A DNA stretch of 18,611 bases from Clostridia bacterium (GTDB lineage Bacteria > Bacillota_A > Clostridia > Oscillospirales > CAG-272). The number at the start of each line of letters is the position of its first letter. The first letter of the stretch is position 1. The stretch is taken from positions 1-18,611 of the forward strand of contig JAFTRQ010000189.1 of NCBI GenBank assembly GCA_017462125.1, in the 5' to 3' direction. The position numbers and the translations under genes are program-made. Under the pieces are notes generated by a model. It did not search any database. It was not told where the DNA came from and was given only the letters and a program-made list of their open reading frames with translations. Below, in pieces: positions 1 through 7,305 of this stretch.

Positions 1-31
1 GGATGAAAAGGATAAAATGGATACATAATAG

Positions 32-137
32 CCATTTTTTGAAAGTTTTTGGGATTCTTAAGACCTTTTTTAAAAAAGGTCTTAAGCGGGGTGCAGGGGC
101 AGAGCCCCGCATCGCATCTCACCGACAAATCAAAATT
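32..137. repeat. Intergenic palindromic repeat, copy A
   Basis: The core is a perfect 30-bp palindrome at 57-86, with arms CTTAAGACCTTTTTT and its complement and no loop. It is followed by a GC-rich hairpin with stem GCGGGG at 86-91 and CCCCGC at 105-110, and the copy ends in CCGACAAATCAAAATT at 122-137. A diverged copy with the same start, palindrome and end lies at 12912-13006. The T-run is inside the stem rather than after it, so this is not a normal intrinsic terminator. It is probably a dispersed intergenic repeat. Confidence 0.7.
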
Positions 138-160
138 TGAAACAGCATAAAAAGGAAAAT

Positions 161-280
161 AGCGTGAAAGTTACTTCTCACTTGTAGGTAATTTAACTGC
201 TTCACGCGCGAATTTTGCCTTGCCGGCAAAATTCATCGATTACTATTTGTGCCGCCGCGAACGGCGGAATGGAGATTAAA
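161..280 (+). promoter_or_regulatory. Structured 5' leader with three hairpins, copy A
   Basis: The leader runs directly into the nucleoside hydrolase start codon. Helix 1 pairs GCGTGAA (162-168) with TTCACGC (201-207), extended inward by AGTTA (169-173) with TAACT (194-198). Helix 2 pairs GAATTTTGCC (210-219) with GGCAAAATTC (225-234). A single-stranded linker, CATCGATTACTATTTGTG, follows. Helix 3 pairs CCGCCG (252-257) with CGGCGG (262-267) around a CGAA loop. The ribosome binding site GGAG (271-274) comes immediately after helix 3. A second copy lies at 5056-5168, where loops differ but stems persist. It could be a cis-regulatory RNA or a mobile repeat. No known riboswitch class is recognised. 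Confidence 0.6.
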
Positions 281-1204
281 ATGCAAAAAATTATATTTGA
301 TACTGACATTGGCGGCGATTGCGATGACGCGGGCGCGCTTGCCATCCTGCACCGCGCGGCGGAGCGTGGGTTGGTTGAGCTGTTGGCGGTGACCGTCAGC
401 ACAAGAGACCCGTGGGCGCCTGCCTGTGCCGACGCGATAAACAGACATTACGGAAATCCCGTTCCTCTTGGCCTGTGCGATAGGGCACCCATCGGTGACC
501 CCACAATGGCGGAGTTTCTGGAAAGATACGGAAAACATATTGCCGAGAATTTTGATAATGAATATTTGCCAAAGCCCGCAGAATGCTCTTTGGGACGGGA
601 AATTCAACGTCCCGAAAGGGCGGTATGCTTGATGCGCCGTCTGCTTGCGCAAAACAGGGGCGGGAAGATCACCCTTGTGGTGGTGGGAAGCTGTGTCAAC
701 CTTGCCGCCCTGCTTCGAAGTGAAGCTGATGAGTATTCGCCCTTGACGGGTCTCGAGCTTGTTGCCGAGCAGGTCGCAGGGGTAGTGCTGATGGGCGGAT
801 ATTTCGGAGAAAACAGCACGCCTGAGTATAATATCAAGATCGATATTCCCTCGGCGCAGCTTGTCTTTGAAAAATGCCCCGTTCCCATTGCGGTTTCGCA
901 CTTTGCCGTGGGCTTGCAGGTCTTTTCGGGCGGTCGGCTTGTTATGGAAGAGCCCGAAAATCCCGCCGCCGAAGCTTACCGATTCCACGTGGGCGGAAAG
1001 AGGCACAGTTGGGATCCCATTGCAGCGTTTTATGCGGTTTACGGTTGCGGTGGCGTGTTTGATGATGGGCGAGTTGGCAAGATAACAGTCCGGAACGACG
1101 GTATGACCCGTTTGGATGCGTGTGACGGCTTGCACAGACTGATCGATTGTCCCGATATTGCCGCCGCCGAGCGGCGTCTTGACGAGGCGATGTGCGGTTG
1201 TTGA
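281..1204 (+). CDS. Inosine-uridine preferring nucleoside hydrolase-like protein
   Basis: The predicted enzyme cleaves the N-glycosidic bond of a nucleoside or related N-riboside, giving a base and ribose, in the cytoplasm. The 307-residue protein opens with the family's calcium-binding Asp cluster, DTDIGGDCDD, at residues 7-16. This is a variant of the usual DTDPGxDD, of the type seen in nucleoside hydrolase-like bacterial proteins. A later segment, HSWDPIAAFYAVYG, fits the C-terminal Asp-containing active-site motif. The reading frame extends upstream to 215, but ATG 281 is preferred because GGAG lies 6 bp ahead and the conserved family start follows at once. ATG 269 is an alternative. The frame upstream of it is the structured leader. 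A DUF3267 gene follows 14 bp later. Substrate specificity cannot be read from the sequence. Confidence 0.85.
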   Translation: MQKIIFDTDIGGDCDDAGALAILHRAAERGLVELLAVTVSTRDPWAPACADAINRHYGNPVPLGLCDRAPIGDPTMAEFLERYGKHIAENFDNEYLPKPAECSLGREIQRPERAVCLMRRLLAQNRGGKITLVVVGSCVNLAALLRSEADEYSPLTGLELVAEQVAGVVLMGGYFGENSTPEYNIKIDIPSAQLVFEKCPVPIAVSHFAVGLQVFSGGRLVMEEPENPAAEAYRFHVGGKRHSWDPIAAFYAVYGCGGVFDDGRVGKITVRNDGMTRLDACDGLHRLIDCPDIAAAERRLDEAMCGC

Positions 1205-1218
1205 TGAAAGGAGGGGTT

Positions 1219-1830
1219 ATGAAAACACAGAATTTTGAAAGAGAGCTGCCGAGCGGATACAGACAGGTAAAGTATATCAATGCGAAAGACGCAAAGTTGG
1301 GGATCATATTTAATCTTGTGGCGCTGGCAGTTCTTGCAGTTGTAATAGCTGTGGCATGGCTGTTACTTCCCGATTGCGGGGAATCCTGCCTTGTTGTGGA
1401 AGATCCCGTGGAGACCTTGGTTGCTTTGGTCGTTTTCCTTGTAGCCATGGTTGGCTATGTCGTACTTCACGAGCTGGTTCACGGTATTGCTTACAAGAGC
1501 CTTACGGACGAAAAGCTGACCTTCGGCATGAGCTGGAGCTGCGCTTATTGCGGCGTACCGAATATCTATACCTATAGAAGAACGGCGCTTATTTCCCTTG
1601 TTTCCCCGCTTATCGTTTTCAGCGCGGTATTTATCGCTCTGACCGTAGCACTTTATTTTGTCTCGCCGATCTATTATCTTATGTCGGCGTTTCTCTTGGG
1701 TCTTCATCTCGGAGGCTGTAGTGGTGACATTTATTGTACACTGTTGTTCCTTTTCAAGTTCAAGGATAAGAGAACTCTGATGAGAGATACAGGACCCGAG
1801 CAGTTTTTTTATGTGCCTTTGAAAGATTGA
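1219..1830 (+). CDS. DUF3267-type membrane zinc metalloprotease homologue
   Basis: This 203-residue integral membrane protein has about four hydrophobic segments (roughly residues 26-50, 65-85, 125-148 and 150-175). The second ends in HELVH (residues 84-88), the HExxH zinc-binding motif. A possible third ligand is the Asp of GGCSGD near residue 170, as expected for DUF3267 and site-2-protease-like zincins embedded in the membrane. The protein therefore probably hydrolyses peptide bonds in or near the membrane, but its substrate is unknown. ATG 1219 has AGGAGG at 1209-1214, so it is preferred to the longer frame starting at 1192, which would overlap the upstream gene. It lies 14 bp after the nucleoside hydrolase and may be co-transcribed with it without a shared pathway. 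Confidence 0.75.
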   Translation: MKTQNFERELPSGYRQVKYINAKDAKLGIIFNLVALAVLAVVIAVAWLLLPDCGESCLVVEDPVETLVALVVFLVAMVGYVVLHELVHGIAYKSLTDEKLTFGMSWSCAYCGVPNIYTYRRTALISLVSPLIVFSAVFIALTVALYFVSPIYYLMSAFLLGLHLGGCSGDIYCTLLFLFKFKDKRTLMRDTGPEQFFYVPLKD

Positions 1831-1857
1831 CGGATTCGGAAGGAAACGGTTGTTAAT

Positions 1858-2769
1858 ATGATTGCGATTATCAGAACGTGGAAAGATGGTGTATATGCAT
1901 CCCCGGTATTTGCAATTAAGCGCGGAAAAATGATCGTCTTTGATCCTTCTTTTGATGGGATACGGATGATTCCGGTATGGAATGGATACTCCTCCGCGTT
2001 TGTGGTGCAGGGTCATATATCGGAGTTCACATATCAGCATAATTTGTGGCGCGGATATGATTGGGTGTTGACAAACAAAAAATTGATGAGAGCATTGCGC
2101 TGTGGAAAAACTGCTTCTTTGAATAAATTCACTGAATTTCAAAAATTTGCGTGTAAAGTGGATCTGCCTGAATGGTTTGAAATCAAACACGTTAACGATG
2201 CGGAGACCTTGCTGTATTGGACGGGCGATTTTCACGATGCGACGGTAAAAAAAATCTGCAAAAACCGAAATGATCTTGATGTTGCATTTCGGTTTGTAAA
2301 TGGATTTGATGTGACGATGCGATTTGTTGACGTTTATGAGACCAATATAAATGAGCATATGCATGGAATGATATATGATTCCGAAATTGAACTTGCAGAC
2401 GATGGAATATGCTGGAAGGTGACCATGGGGCATTGCTATGGTTATGAAGGCTGCGAAGAGATTGGACCGTTTGTAAAAAGCTCCAAGCTGCTGTGGAAGG
2501 TGGATGTAGAAACAAGGTTCTTCAGAGTATATCATAGAAATTACGCGGATATTGGTGAACTTTATGAGGATCTGTATGAAGAAATCCCGGATAATCTTGC
2601 TTTAAATGATGGGGTGATAACCGTCACAGTCGAAAATGACGTTATGACAGTGAAACGTTGTGACGGTGAATATTGTACATACGTAAACGGGATCAGAGAA
2701 AAGGGCGTTTCGGAGGATCAAGATATATACTATGATGTTCTTGAATTTTTTGAGGATGCCTCGGAGTGA
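1858..2769 (+). CDS. Hypothetical protein, about 303 residues
   Basis: I do not recognise this protein. It has no signal peptide or membrane segment and appears soluble, acidic and rich in aromatic residues. It seems to have three parts: an N-terminal beta-rich region (about 1-60), a central region beginning near residue 118 with WTGDFHDATV and rich in alternating beta-strand patterns (about 118-215), and an acidic C-terminus with a short beta repeat (about 255-303). The FHD-containing centre recalls small uncharacterised Firmicute domains, but I cannot name one. Base use is visibly richer in A and T than in the flanking enzymes, which hints at a different history. The nearest Shine-Dalgarno-like stretch, AAGGAAA, is about 13 bp before the ATG, so initiation may be weak. 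Confidence 0.7.
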   Translation: MIAIIRTWKDGVYASPVFAIKRGKMIVFDPSFDGIRMIPVWNGYSSAFVVQGHISEFTYQHNLWRGYDWVLTNKKLMRALRCGKTASLNKFTEFQKFACKVDLPEWFEIKHVNDAETLLYWTGDFHDATVKKICKNRNDLDVAFRFVNGFDVTMRFVDVYETNINEHMHGMIYDSEIELADDGICWKVTMGHCYGYEGCEEIGPFVKSSKLLWKVDVETRFFRVYHRNYADIGELYEDLYEEIPDNLALNDGVITVTVENDVMTVKRCDGEYCTYVNGIREKGVSEDQDIYYDVLEFFEDASE

Positions 2770-2874
2770 GAAAACATGATATGATCCAACAAAAATGTAA
2801 TTTGATTTTGCCAATTTGAACAGGACAAAATATTTCAAAACGAAGGACAATATGTGCCGGAGGAGTAAATCATA

Positions 2875-3489
2875 ATGACTCAAAAAGAAAAAATGCACAC
2901 GGGCGATCTATATTTGCCCGGAGATGAAGAAATTATGGCCGAGCAGCTGCGTTGCCTTGACCGACTTTACGATTTTAACAATACTCGCCCTACCGAGATG
3001 GAAAAAAGAGAAGAGCTGCTCCGAGAAATGTTCGCCGAGATCGGCGAGGGTTGCTATATAGAGCCGCCCTTCCATGCCAATTGGGGAGGCAAGCACTGTC
3101 ATTTCGGAAAATTTGTTTACGCCAATTTCGGGCTGACAATGGTGGACGATACCCATATTTACGTCGGCGACTACACGTTATTCGGTCCCAACGTGGTGGT
3201 GGCAACGGCGGGGCATCCCATATTGCCCGAGCTTCGAGAGCAGGGCTATCAGTATAATATGAGTGTGCGGATCGGCAGAAATTGCTGGATCGGTGCAGGA
3301 GCGCTGATTATGCCCGGGGTTACCGTTGGAGATAACGTAGTCATAGGCGCCGGTAGTGTGGTAACGAAGGATATTCCGTCGGGTGTGGTAGCGGTCGGCA
3401 ACCCTTGCAGGGTATTGCGTGAGATTAGCGACCGCGACCGAGAATTTTACTTTAAAAATCGAAGGATCGACAGCTCTTTGCTGTCTTAA
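2875..3489 (+). CDS. Sugar O-acetyltransferase, maltose/galactoside acetyltransferase family
   Basis: The predicted reaction transfers an acetyl group from acetyl-CoA to a hydroxyl of a sugar, classically as detoxification of non-metabolised sugars. The 204-residue length fits the Maa/LacA family. Residues 1-55 form the usual N-terminal helical cap with Y-x-x-D/N motifs. The rest is a left-handed beta-helix of hexapeptide repeats, clearest as IGRNCWIGAGALIMPGVTVG and the turns after it. The catalytic His is H114 in ATAGHP. The C-terminus has the expected GNPCRVLREI. GGAGGAG lies 8 bp upstream of ATG 2875. A 105-bp gap separates it from the preceding hypothetical gene, and the sugar isomerase follows 24 bp later. 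In a cluster with deacetylases it could re-acetylate sugars or clear surplus ones. Confidence 0.9.
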   Translation: MTQKEKMHTGDLYLPGDEEIMAEQLRCLDRLYDFNNTRPTEMEKREELLREMFAEIGEGCYIEPPFHANWGGKHCHFGKFVYANFGLTMVDDTHIYVGDYTLFGPNVVVATAGHPILPELREQGYQYNMSVRIGRNCWIGAGALIMPGVTVGDNVVIGAGSVVTKDIPSGVVAVGNPCRVLREISDRDREFYFKNRRIDSSLLS

Positions 3490-3513
3490 AATAATTGCTT
3501 GGAGGATTTGATA

Positions 3514-4383
3514 ATGAAGATTTCAACCGAGATAAACTCCGCGGCGAAGCATGTGGGAGAAGAGAAAGCGATTGAGCTGATCGGCAAGGCGGGCTTTGAT
3601 TGCTGGGATTTTTCTATGTTCAATATGTGCCGTTGGGATTGGGGAAAGAATTGCCCTGTTGACGAGGATCACCCCCTTAAGGGTGATCATTATCTTGCTT
3701 TTGCGAGAGAGCTGAAGAAGATCGGCGAGGCGTACGGAATGGAGTGCAATCAGTCCCACGCGCCCTTCCCAAGCAAAAAGCCGCAGATCGAAAAGCTTTT
3801 GAAGCGTGCGATAGAGTGCACAGCGGAGGCGGGCGGTAAGATCTGTATCATCCACCCCGATAACGACAGCTCGGCAGAGCAAAACGCGGAGATGTATTTT
3901 GAGCTTTTGCCATTCGCCAAGGATCACGGTGTGAAGATCGCCACAGAAAATATGTGGAATTGGACACGCGAAAACGGTCTTAATCAAGCAGCCCCTGCCG
4001 CTTGCTCCGATGCCGCAAGCTTCAATGCACACCTTGATGCAGTTAATGACGACAATTTGGTTGCCTGCCTTGATATCGGTCACGCTGAAATGAAGGGACT
4101 TAATGCTACCGCTCCCGATATGATCCGTGCCCTCGGCAGCCGCTTGCAGGCGCTTCACATTCACGATAACGACCGATGGAGAGACCTCCATCAGATCCCC
4201 TTCGCGGGAAGTATTGATTGGAACGAAGTGGTCAAGGCTCTCCGTGACGTGGATTACAAGGGAGAATTTACCCTTGAGGCAGACACCTATCTTCAGGCAT
4301 TCAATGTCGACAACGTTTTTGAGGGCATCAAGAATATGGCAGATGCGGCACACAAGCTTGTGGATATGTTTGAAGGCTGTTAA
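3514..4383 (+). CDS. Sugar phosphate isomerase/epimerase family protein (TIM barrel)
   Basis: This 289-residue protein belongs to the xylose isomerase-like / AP endonuclease 2 TIM-barrel superfamily, which isomerises or epimerises sugars and inositols using a divalent metal. The expected metal ligands are visible in order: E145 in ATENMW, D187 and H190 in LDIGHAE, H215 and H217 in HIHDND, and E255 in LEAD. ATG 3514 has GGAGG at 3501-3505, which decides against the TTG at 3499. It lies 24 bp after the sugar acetyltransferase and 11 bp before an SGNH hydrolase, so it is almost certainly in the same transcript. The exact sugar cannot be told. Family members include tagatose/psicose epimerases, inosose isomerases and hydroxypyruvate isomerases. 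Confidence 0.85.
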   Translation: MKISTEINSAAKHVGEEKAIELIGKAGFDCWDFSMFNMCRWDWGKNCPVDEDHPLKGDHYLAFARELKKIGEAYGMECNQSHAPFPSKKPQIEKLLKRAIECTAEAGGKICIIHPDNDSSAEQNAEMYFELLPFAKDHGVKIATENMWNWTRENGLNQAAPAACSDAASFNAHLDAVNDDNLVACLDIGHAEMKGLNATAPDMIRALGSRLQALHIHDNDRWRDLHQIPFAGSIDWNEVVKALRDVDYKGEFTLEADTYLQAFNVDNVFEGIKNMADAAHKLVDMFEGC

Positions 4384-4394
4384 GAGGTTTTATT

Positions 4395-5039
4395 ATGAAA
4401 AAGATCATACTTTTAGGCGATTCCATAAGAATGGGATACGATAAATACGTAAAGGATGCTCTTGAGGGTGTTGCGGAGGTCTATTATCCCGAGGAGAATT
4501 GCAAATTTGCCCAATACCTTCTGCGCTTTATGAATCAATGGAAAAATGATGGCAAATGGCCCGCCGATGCCGATCTTGTGCATTGGAATGCAGGACTTTG
4601 GGATGTGGTGGAGCTTTTTGGAGAACCTCCGATCACTACCGAAGGGCAGTATGCCGAAATGATAAGCCGAACCGATCGGTTGATCAGAAGGCTGTTTCCG
4701 AACGCAAAGGTCGTCTTCGCCACGTCAACCTCTGTGCAGGAGGAGAAATACCGCCCTGATTTCAAGCGGCGCAACGAGATCATAAAAAGATACAATGATA
4801 TTGCAATCGAGGCGTTAGCGGGCAGAGATTGCACGGTCAACCGGCTTTTTGACTTTACTTTGGCTTTGCCTGAGAGCTGTCGCTCCGATATGACGCATTT
4901 CAATACGCCCGAGGGAAGACGGGCGATGGGAGACCGTGTGCTGTCGGTCATTTGCGGTGAGCTTGGCATTGACGCGGGGGAAGTCAAGCTTGAGAGCTTC
5001 GTTCCCGAGAATTACAGCGCGAAGAATATCGGCAACTGA
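4395..5039 (+). CDS. SGNH/GDSL-family hydrolase, first of a tandem pair
   Basis: This predicted cytoplasmic esterase or deacetylase has 214 residues. Block I is GDSI with nucleophile S10. The oxyanion Asn is probably N65 in HWNAGLWD. Block V is DMTH with D165 and H168 completing the catalytic triad. There is no signal peptide, so any substrate must be intracellular, for example acetylated oligosaccharides already imported. AAGAGG precedes the ATG, and the upstream stop is only 11 bp away. The next gene is a close paralogue: residues 1-30 differ at two positions and the C-terminal block from GDRVLSVICGELG onward is nearly identical, whereas the middle has diverged. This points to tandem duplication followed by specialisation. 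Confidence 0.85.
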   Translation: MKKIILLGDSIRMGYDKYVKDALEGVAEVYYPEENCKFAQYLLRFMNQWKNDGKWPADADLVHWNAGLWDVVELFGEPPITTEGQYAEMISRTDRLIRRLFPNAKVVFATSTSVQEEKYRPDFKRRNEIIKRYNDIAIEALAGRDCTVNRLFDFTLALPESCRSDMTHFNTPEGRRAMGDRVLSVICGELGIDAGEVKLESFVPENYSAKNIGN

Positions 5040-5055
5040 CGGAAGAAAGGAGCTT

Positions 5056-5168
5056 AGCGTGAAAGTTACTTTTTTCTAATAGTGAAATTTCACGCGCGGA
5101 TTTTGCCGAGTGGCAAAATTCATCGATTACTATTTGTGCCGCCGTGTGGCGGCGGAATGGAGATTTTT
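5056..5168 (+). promoter_or_regulatory. Structured 5' leader with three hairpins, copy B
   Basis: This copy occupies the gap between the two SGNH genes and ends at the ATG of the second. Helix 1 pairs GCGTGAAA (5057-5064) with TTTCACGC (5088-5095), with an inner TTACT/AGTGA stem (5066-5070 with 5081-5085). Helix 2 pairs GGATTTTGCC (5098-5107) with GGCAAAATTC (5112-5121), where copy A's A-U becomes G-U. Helix 3 pairs GCCGCC (5138-5143) with GGCGGC (5148-5153) around GTGT. The linker CATCGATTACTATTTGTG is identical to copy A. The inner arm of helix 1 and all loops differ from copy A while pairing is kept. This is the pattern expected of a conserved RNA structure, although a self-pairing DNA repeat would look similar. 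Confidence 0.6.
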
Positions 5169-5816
5169 ATGAAAAAAATTATACTTATCGGAGATTCGAT
5201 CCGATTTGGTTACGATAAATACGTGAAGGACGCTCTTGAAGGTGTTGCGGAGGTTTATTACGGCAACGACAGCGCGAGATTTTCGGAGTACACGCTCCGC
5301 TATCTTTCGGATTGGAAGCACGATAACGGCTGGGGCAATGATATCGATCTCGTCCATTGGAACACGGGACTTTGGGACGTGCTGGAGATGTACGGTGAGC
5401 TACCTATATCCAACCCTCAGCAGTACGGTGAGACAATCGGCAAGATAGAGCGGCAGATCAAGATACTTTTCCCAAAAGCAAAGCAGGTTTTTGCAACCAG
5501 CACCTCGGTGATTGAGGAAAGGTACGGTCATGACCGCAAGAGGCACAATCATTTTATTGAACAATACAACAAGATCGCTGTGGAGACTTTGGCAGGTACG
5601 GGCTGCGTGATCAATGATCTTTACACGCTGACGAAAAACGCGCCCATGGAGATCCGCGACGGCGATCCCACCCATTTTTATACCCCTGCGGGAACAAAGC
5701 TGATCGGGGACAGAGTGCTGTCGGTCATCTGCGGGGAGCTTGGGATTGACGCAGGAGAAGTCAAGCTTGAGAATTTTGTGCCCGAGCAATACGATGAAAA
5801 GTCTATCGGATATTAA
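5169..5816 (+). CDS. SGNH/GDSL-family hydrolase, second of a tandem pair
   Basis: This 215-residue paralogue of the preceding gene has the same motifs: GDSI with S10, HWNTGLWD with N65, and DPTH with D166 and H169. The two proteins align without gaps up to about residue 160, then differ by one inserted residue before the catalytic Asp-His. It is a predicted cytoplasmic carbohydrate esterase or deacetylase without a signal peptide. The frame is open from 5082, but that extension is translated leader. ATG 5169 follows GGAG at 5159-5162 and matches the start of the first paralogue exactly. Unlike its partner it carries its own structured leader, so the two copies could be expressed at different levels. 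The NodB-type deacetylase follows 17 bp later. Confidence 0.85.
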   Translation: MKKIILIGDSIRFGYDKYVKDALEGVAEVYYGNDSARFSEYTLRYLSDWKHDNGWGNDIDLVHWNTGLWDVLEMYGELPISNPQQYGETIGKIERQIKILFPKAKQVFATSTSVIEERYGHDRKRHNHFIEQYNKIAVETLAGTGCVINDLYTLTKNAPMEIRDGDPTHFYTPAGTKLIGDRVLSVICGELGIDAGEVKLENFVPEQYDEKSIGY

Positions 5817-5833
5817 CGTAAAGGAGCTATATC

Positions 5834-6535
5834 ATGTTTAACGGAAAGATGAAAGCCCTGACCTTCAGCTATGACGACGGTGTGGATCAGGATATCAGAT
5901 TGATCGAAATATTCAATAAATACGGACTGAAGGCAACCTTCAACCTCAACTCCGAGCTTCTTGGCAGGCGCGAGGATACGATCCCGCGGGAGGGGAAGAT
6001 CATCAAGCATTACAAGGTGCACGCGTCCGACGTCAGATCGATCTATGAGGGGCATGAGATCGCGGCACACACGCTGACGCACCCTTTGCTTCCCAATATC
6101 GAGGACGATAACGAGATCGTCAGGCAGGTGGAGCAGGACAGGCTGAATCTCTCCGAGCTTGCGGGTTACGAGGTGGTTGGTATGGCATATCCCTGCGGGG
6201 GACAGAATTATGATGACAGAGTTGCCGATCTGATCCGTAGCCGTACGGGAATTCAATATTGCCGTACCATTGTTTCAAGCTACAAATATGACCCTCAGAC
6301 CGACCTTTACAGATTCAGACCCACAGTCTATCATCACGCCGACTTTGATAAGATGGTGGAGATGGGCAAGCAGTTCTTGGAAATGAAGACAGACACCCCA
6401 AAGCTTTTCTATATCTGGGGTCACGCATTTGAATTTGATATTGCCGAGAATTGGGAAAAATTCGAGGAGTTCTGCAAAATGATGTCGGGACACGACGATA
6501 TCTTCTACGGCACAAACAAAGAGGTTTTGCTTTAA
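5834..6535 (+). CDS. NodB-type polysaccharide deacetylase family protein (CE4)
   Basis: The predicted enzyme is a metal-dependent N- or O-deacetylase of a glycan, 233 residues. Motif 1 is FSYDDG with D14 and D15. Motif 2 is HTLTHP with metal ligands H79 and H83. Motif 3 is AYPCGG near residues 118-123, a variant of the usual RxPxG. A late His occurs in YIWGHAFEFD and probably serves as motif 5. There is no signal peptide or N-terminal membrane anchor, unusual for peptidoglycan deacetylases but fitting an intracellular oligosaccharide enzyme. AAGGAG precedes ATG 5834 by 8 bp. It lies between the second SGNH hydrolase and a GNAT gene, giving three candidate deacylases in a row. Confidence 0.88.
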   Translation: MFNGKMKALTFSYDDGVDQDIRLIEIFNKYGLKATFNLNSELLGRREDTIPREGKIIKHYKVHASDVRSIYEGHEIAAHTLTHPLLPNIEDDNEIVRQVEQDRLNLSELAGYEVVGMAYPCGGQNYDDRVADLIRSRTGIQYCRTIVSSYKYDPQTDLYRFRPTVYHHADFDKMVEMGKQFLEMKTDTPKLFYIWGHAFEFDIAENWEKFEEFCKMMSGHDDIFYGTNKEVLL

Positions 6536-6539
6536 GCAG

Positions 6540-7292
6540 ATGTTGAAATACAAAAACGAGCTCTATTGCCTGCTTGCCACCGAATATAACTGTCCTACCG
6601 ACGCTTTTGAGCGCGATGAAAATTTGCTTACCGTGTCGGTATTACGTGATGGCAGGCGGCAGTATACAAATGAAAAATACTTTTTCCATATGGTCACCAC
6701 GGGCAAAGGCGCGGTGATCACCGCAGACGAGTGCCTGCATCCCTTTCTGCAGGATTTTATCAAGGACAGAGCGGGGCATTGGCTTTTTGAATTTCCGAAC
6801 CTTCTTCCGCTTGAGAAGGAGCTGAATCGGTTTGGCTATACCCTGTCACAGACCCATCATATGTTTTTACACGCGTCGGATGTTGCGCCCGAGGGAGAGC
6901 TTCCCGTGAAATGGTTCTTCGGCGAAGAATTTCATCATTTTTACGGAGATTTGCGATTCCCGAACGCCATCTGTTCCGAATTTATGCCTCACAGACCCGA
7001 CAGGATCGTTGTCTGTGCTTATGACGGTGACAGGATCATGGGGATGGCGGGTTGCTCGGAGGATGCGCGCGGCTGGATGCAGATCGGAATTGACGTTATG
7101 CCCGAATACCGTTCCCGCGGTGTGGGAACCTATCTTGTCACCCTTTTGAAAAACAAAATACTTGAGGACGGGAATATTCCGTTTTACGGAACCGGCCTGT
7201 CCAATTATCACTCATGGAATATTGCGCTGAACTGCGGATTTCGCCCGGCATGGGTCGAGATCGGCGCGGAGCGGATAAAAAAAGACTTATAA
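6540..7292 (+). CDS. GNAT-family N-acetyltransferase
   Basis: This predicted acetyl-CoA-dependent acetyltransferase has 250 residues. The C-terminal half is a GNAT fold: beta strands around residues 156-172, the acetyl-CoA pyrophosphate loop RSRGVG at 191-196 within motif A, and the motif B segment YHSWNIALNCGF at 223-234. The N-terminal 120 residues form a separate, less conserved domain. The acceptor may be an amino sugar, an amine or a protein and cannot be told. The ATG is 4 bp after the deacetylase stop, with no strong Shine-Dalgarno close to it (an AGAGG lies further upstream), so translation is probably coupled to the preceding gene. Placed next to a deacetylase it could act on the released amine, but that is inference. 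Confidence 0.82.
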   Translation: MLKYKNELYCLLATEYNCPTDAFERDENLLTVSVLRDGRRQYTNEKYFFHMVTTGKGAVITADECLHPFLQDFIKDRAGHWLFEFPNLLPLEKELNRFGYTLSQTHHMFLHASDVAPEGELPVKWFFGEEFHHFYGDLRFPNAICSEFMPHRPDRIVVCAYDGDRIMGMAGCSEDARGWMQIGIDVMPEYRSRGVGTYLVTLLKNKILEDGNIPFYGTGLSNYHSWNIALNCGFRPAWVEIGAERIKKDL

Positions 7293-7305
7293 AGAGGTGG
7301 ATCTT

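Noticed and set aside
233..1135. Open frame of 300 codons on the - strand
   Set aside because: It is the mirror of the nucleoside hydrolase, whose + strand motifs are unambiguous.
1363..2535. Open frame of 390 codons on the - strand
   Set aside because: It crosses two + strand genes, one with clear HELVH and membrane segments, and the antisense product shows no recognisable motif or ribosome binding site.
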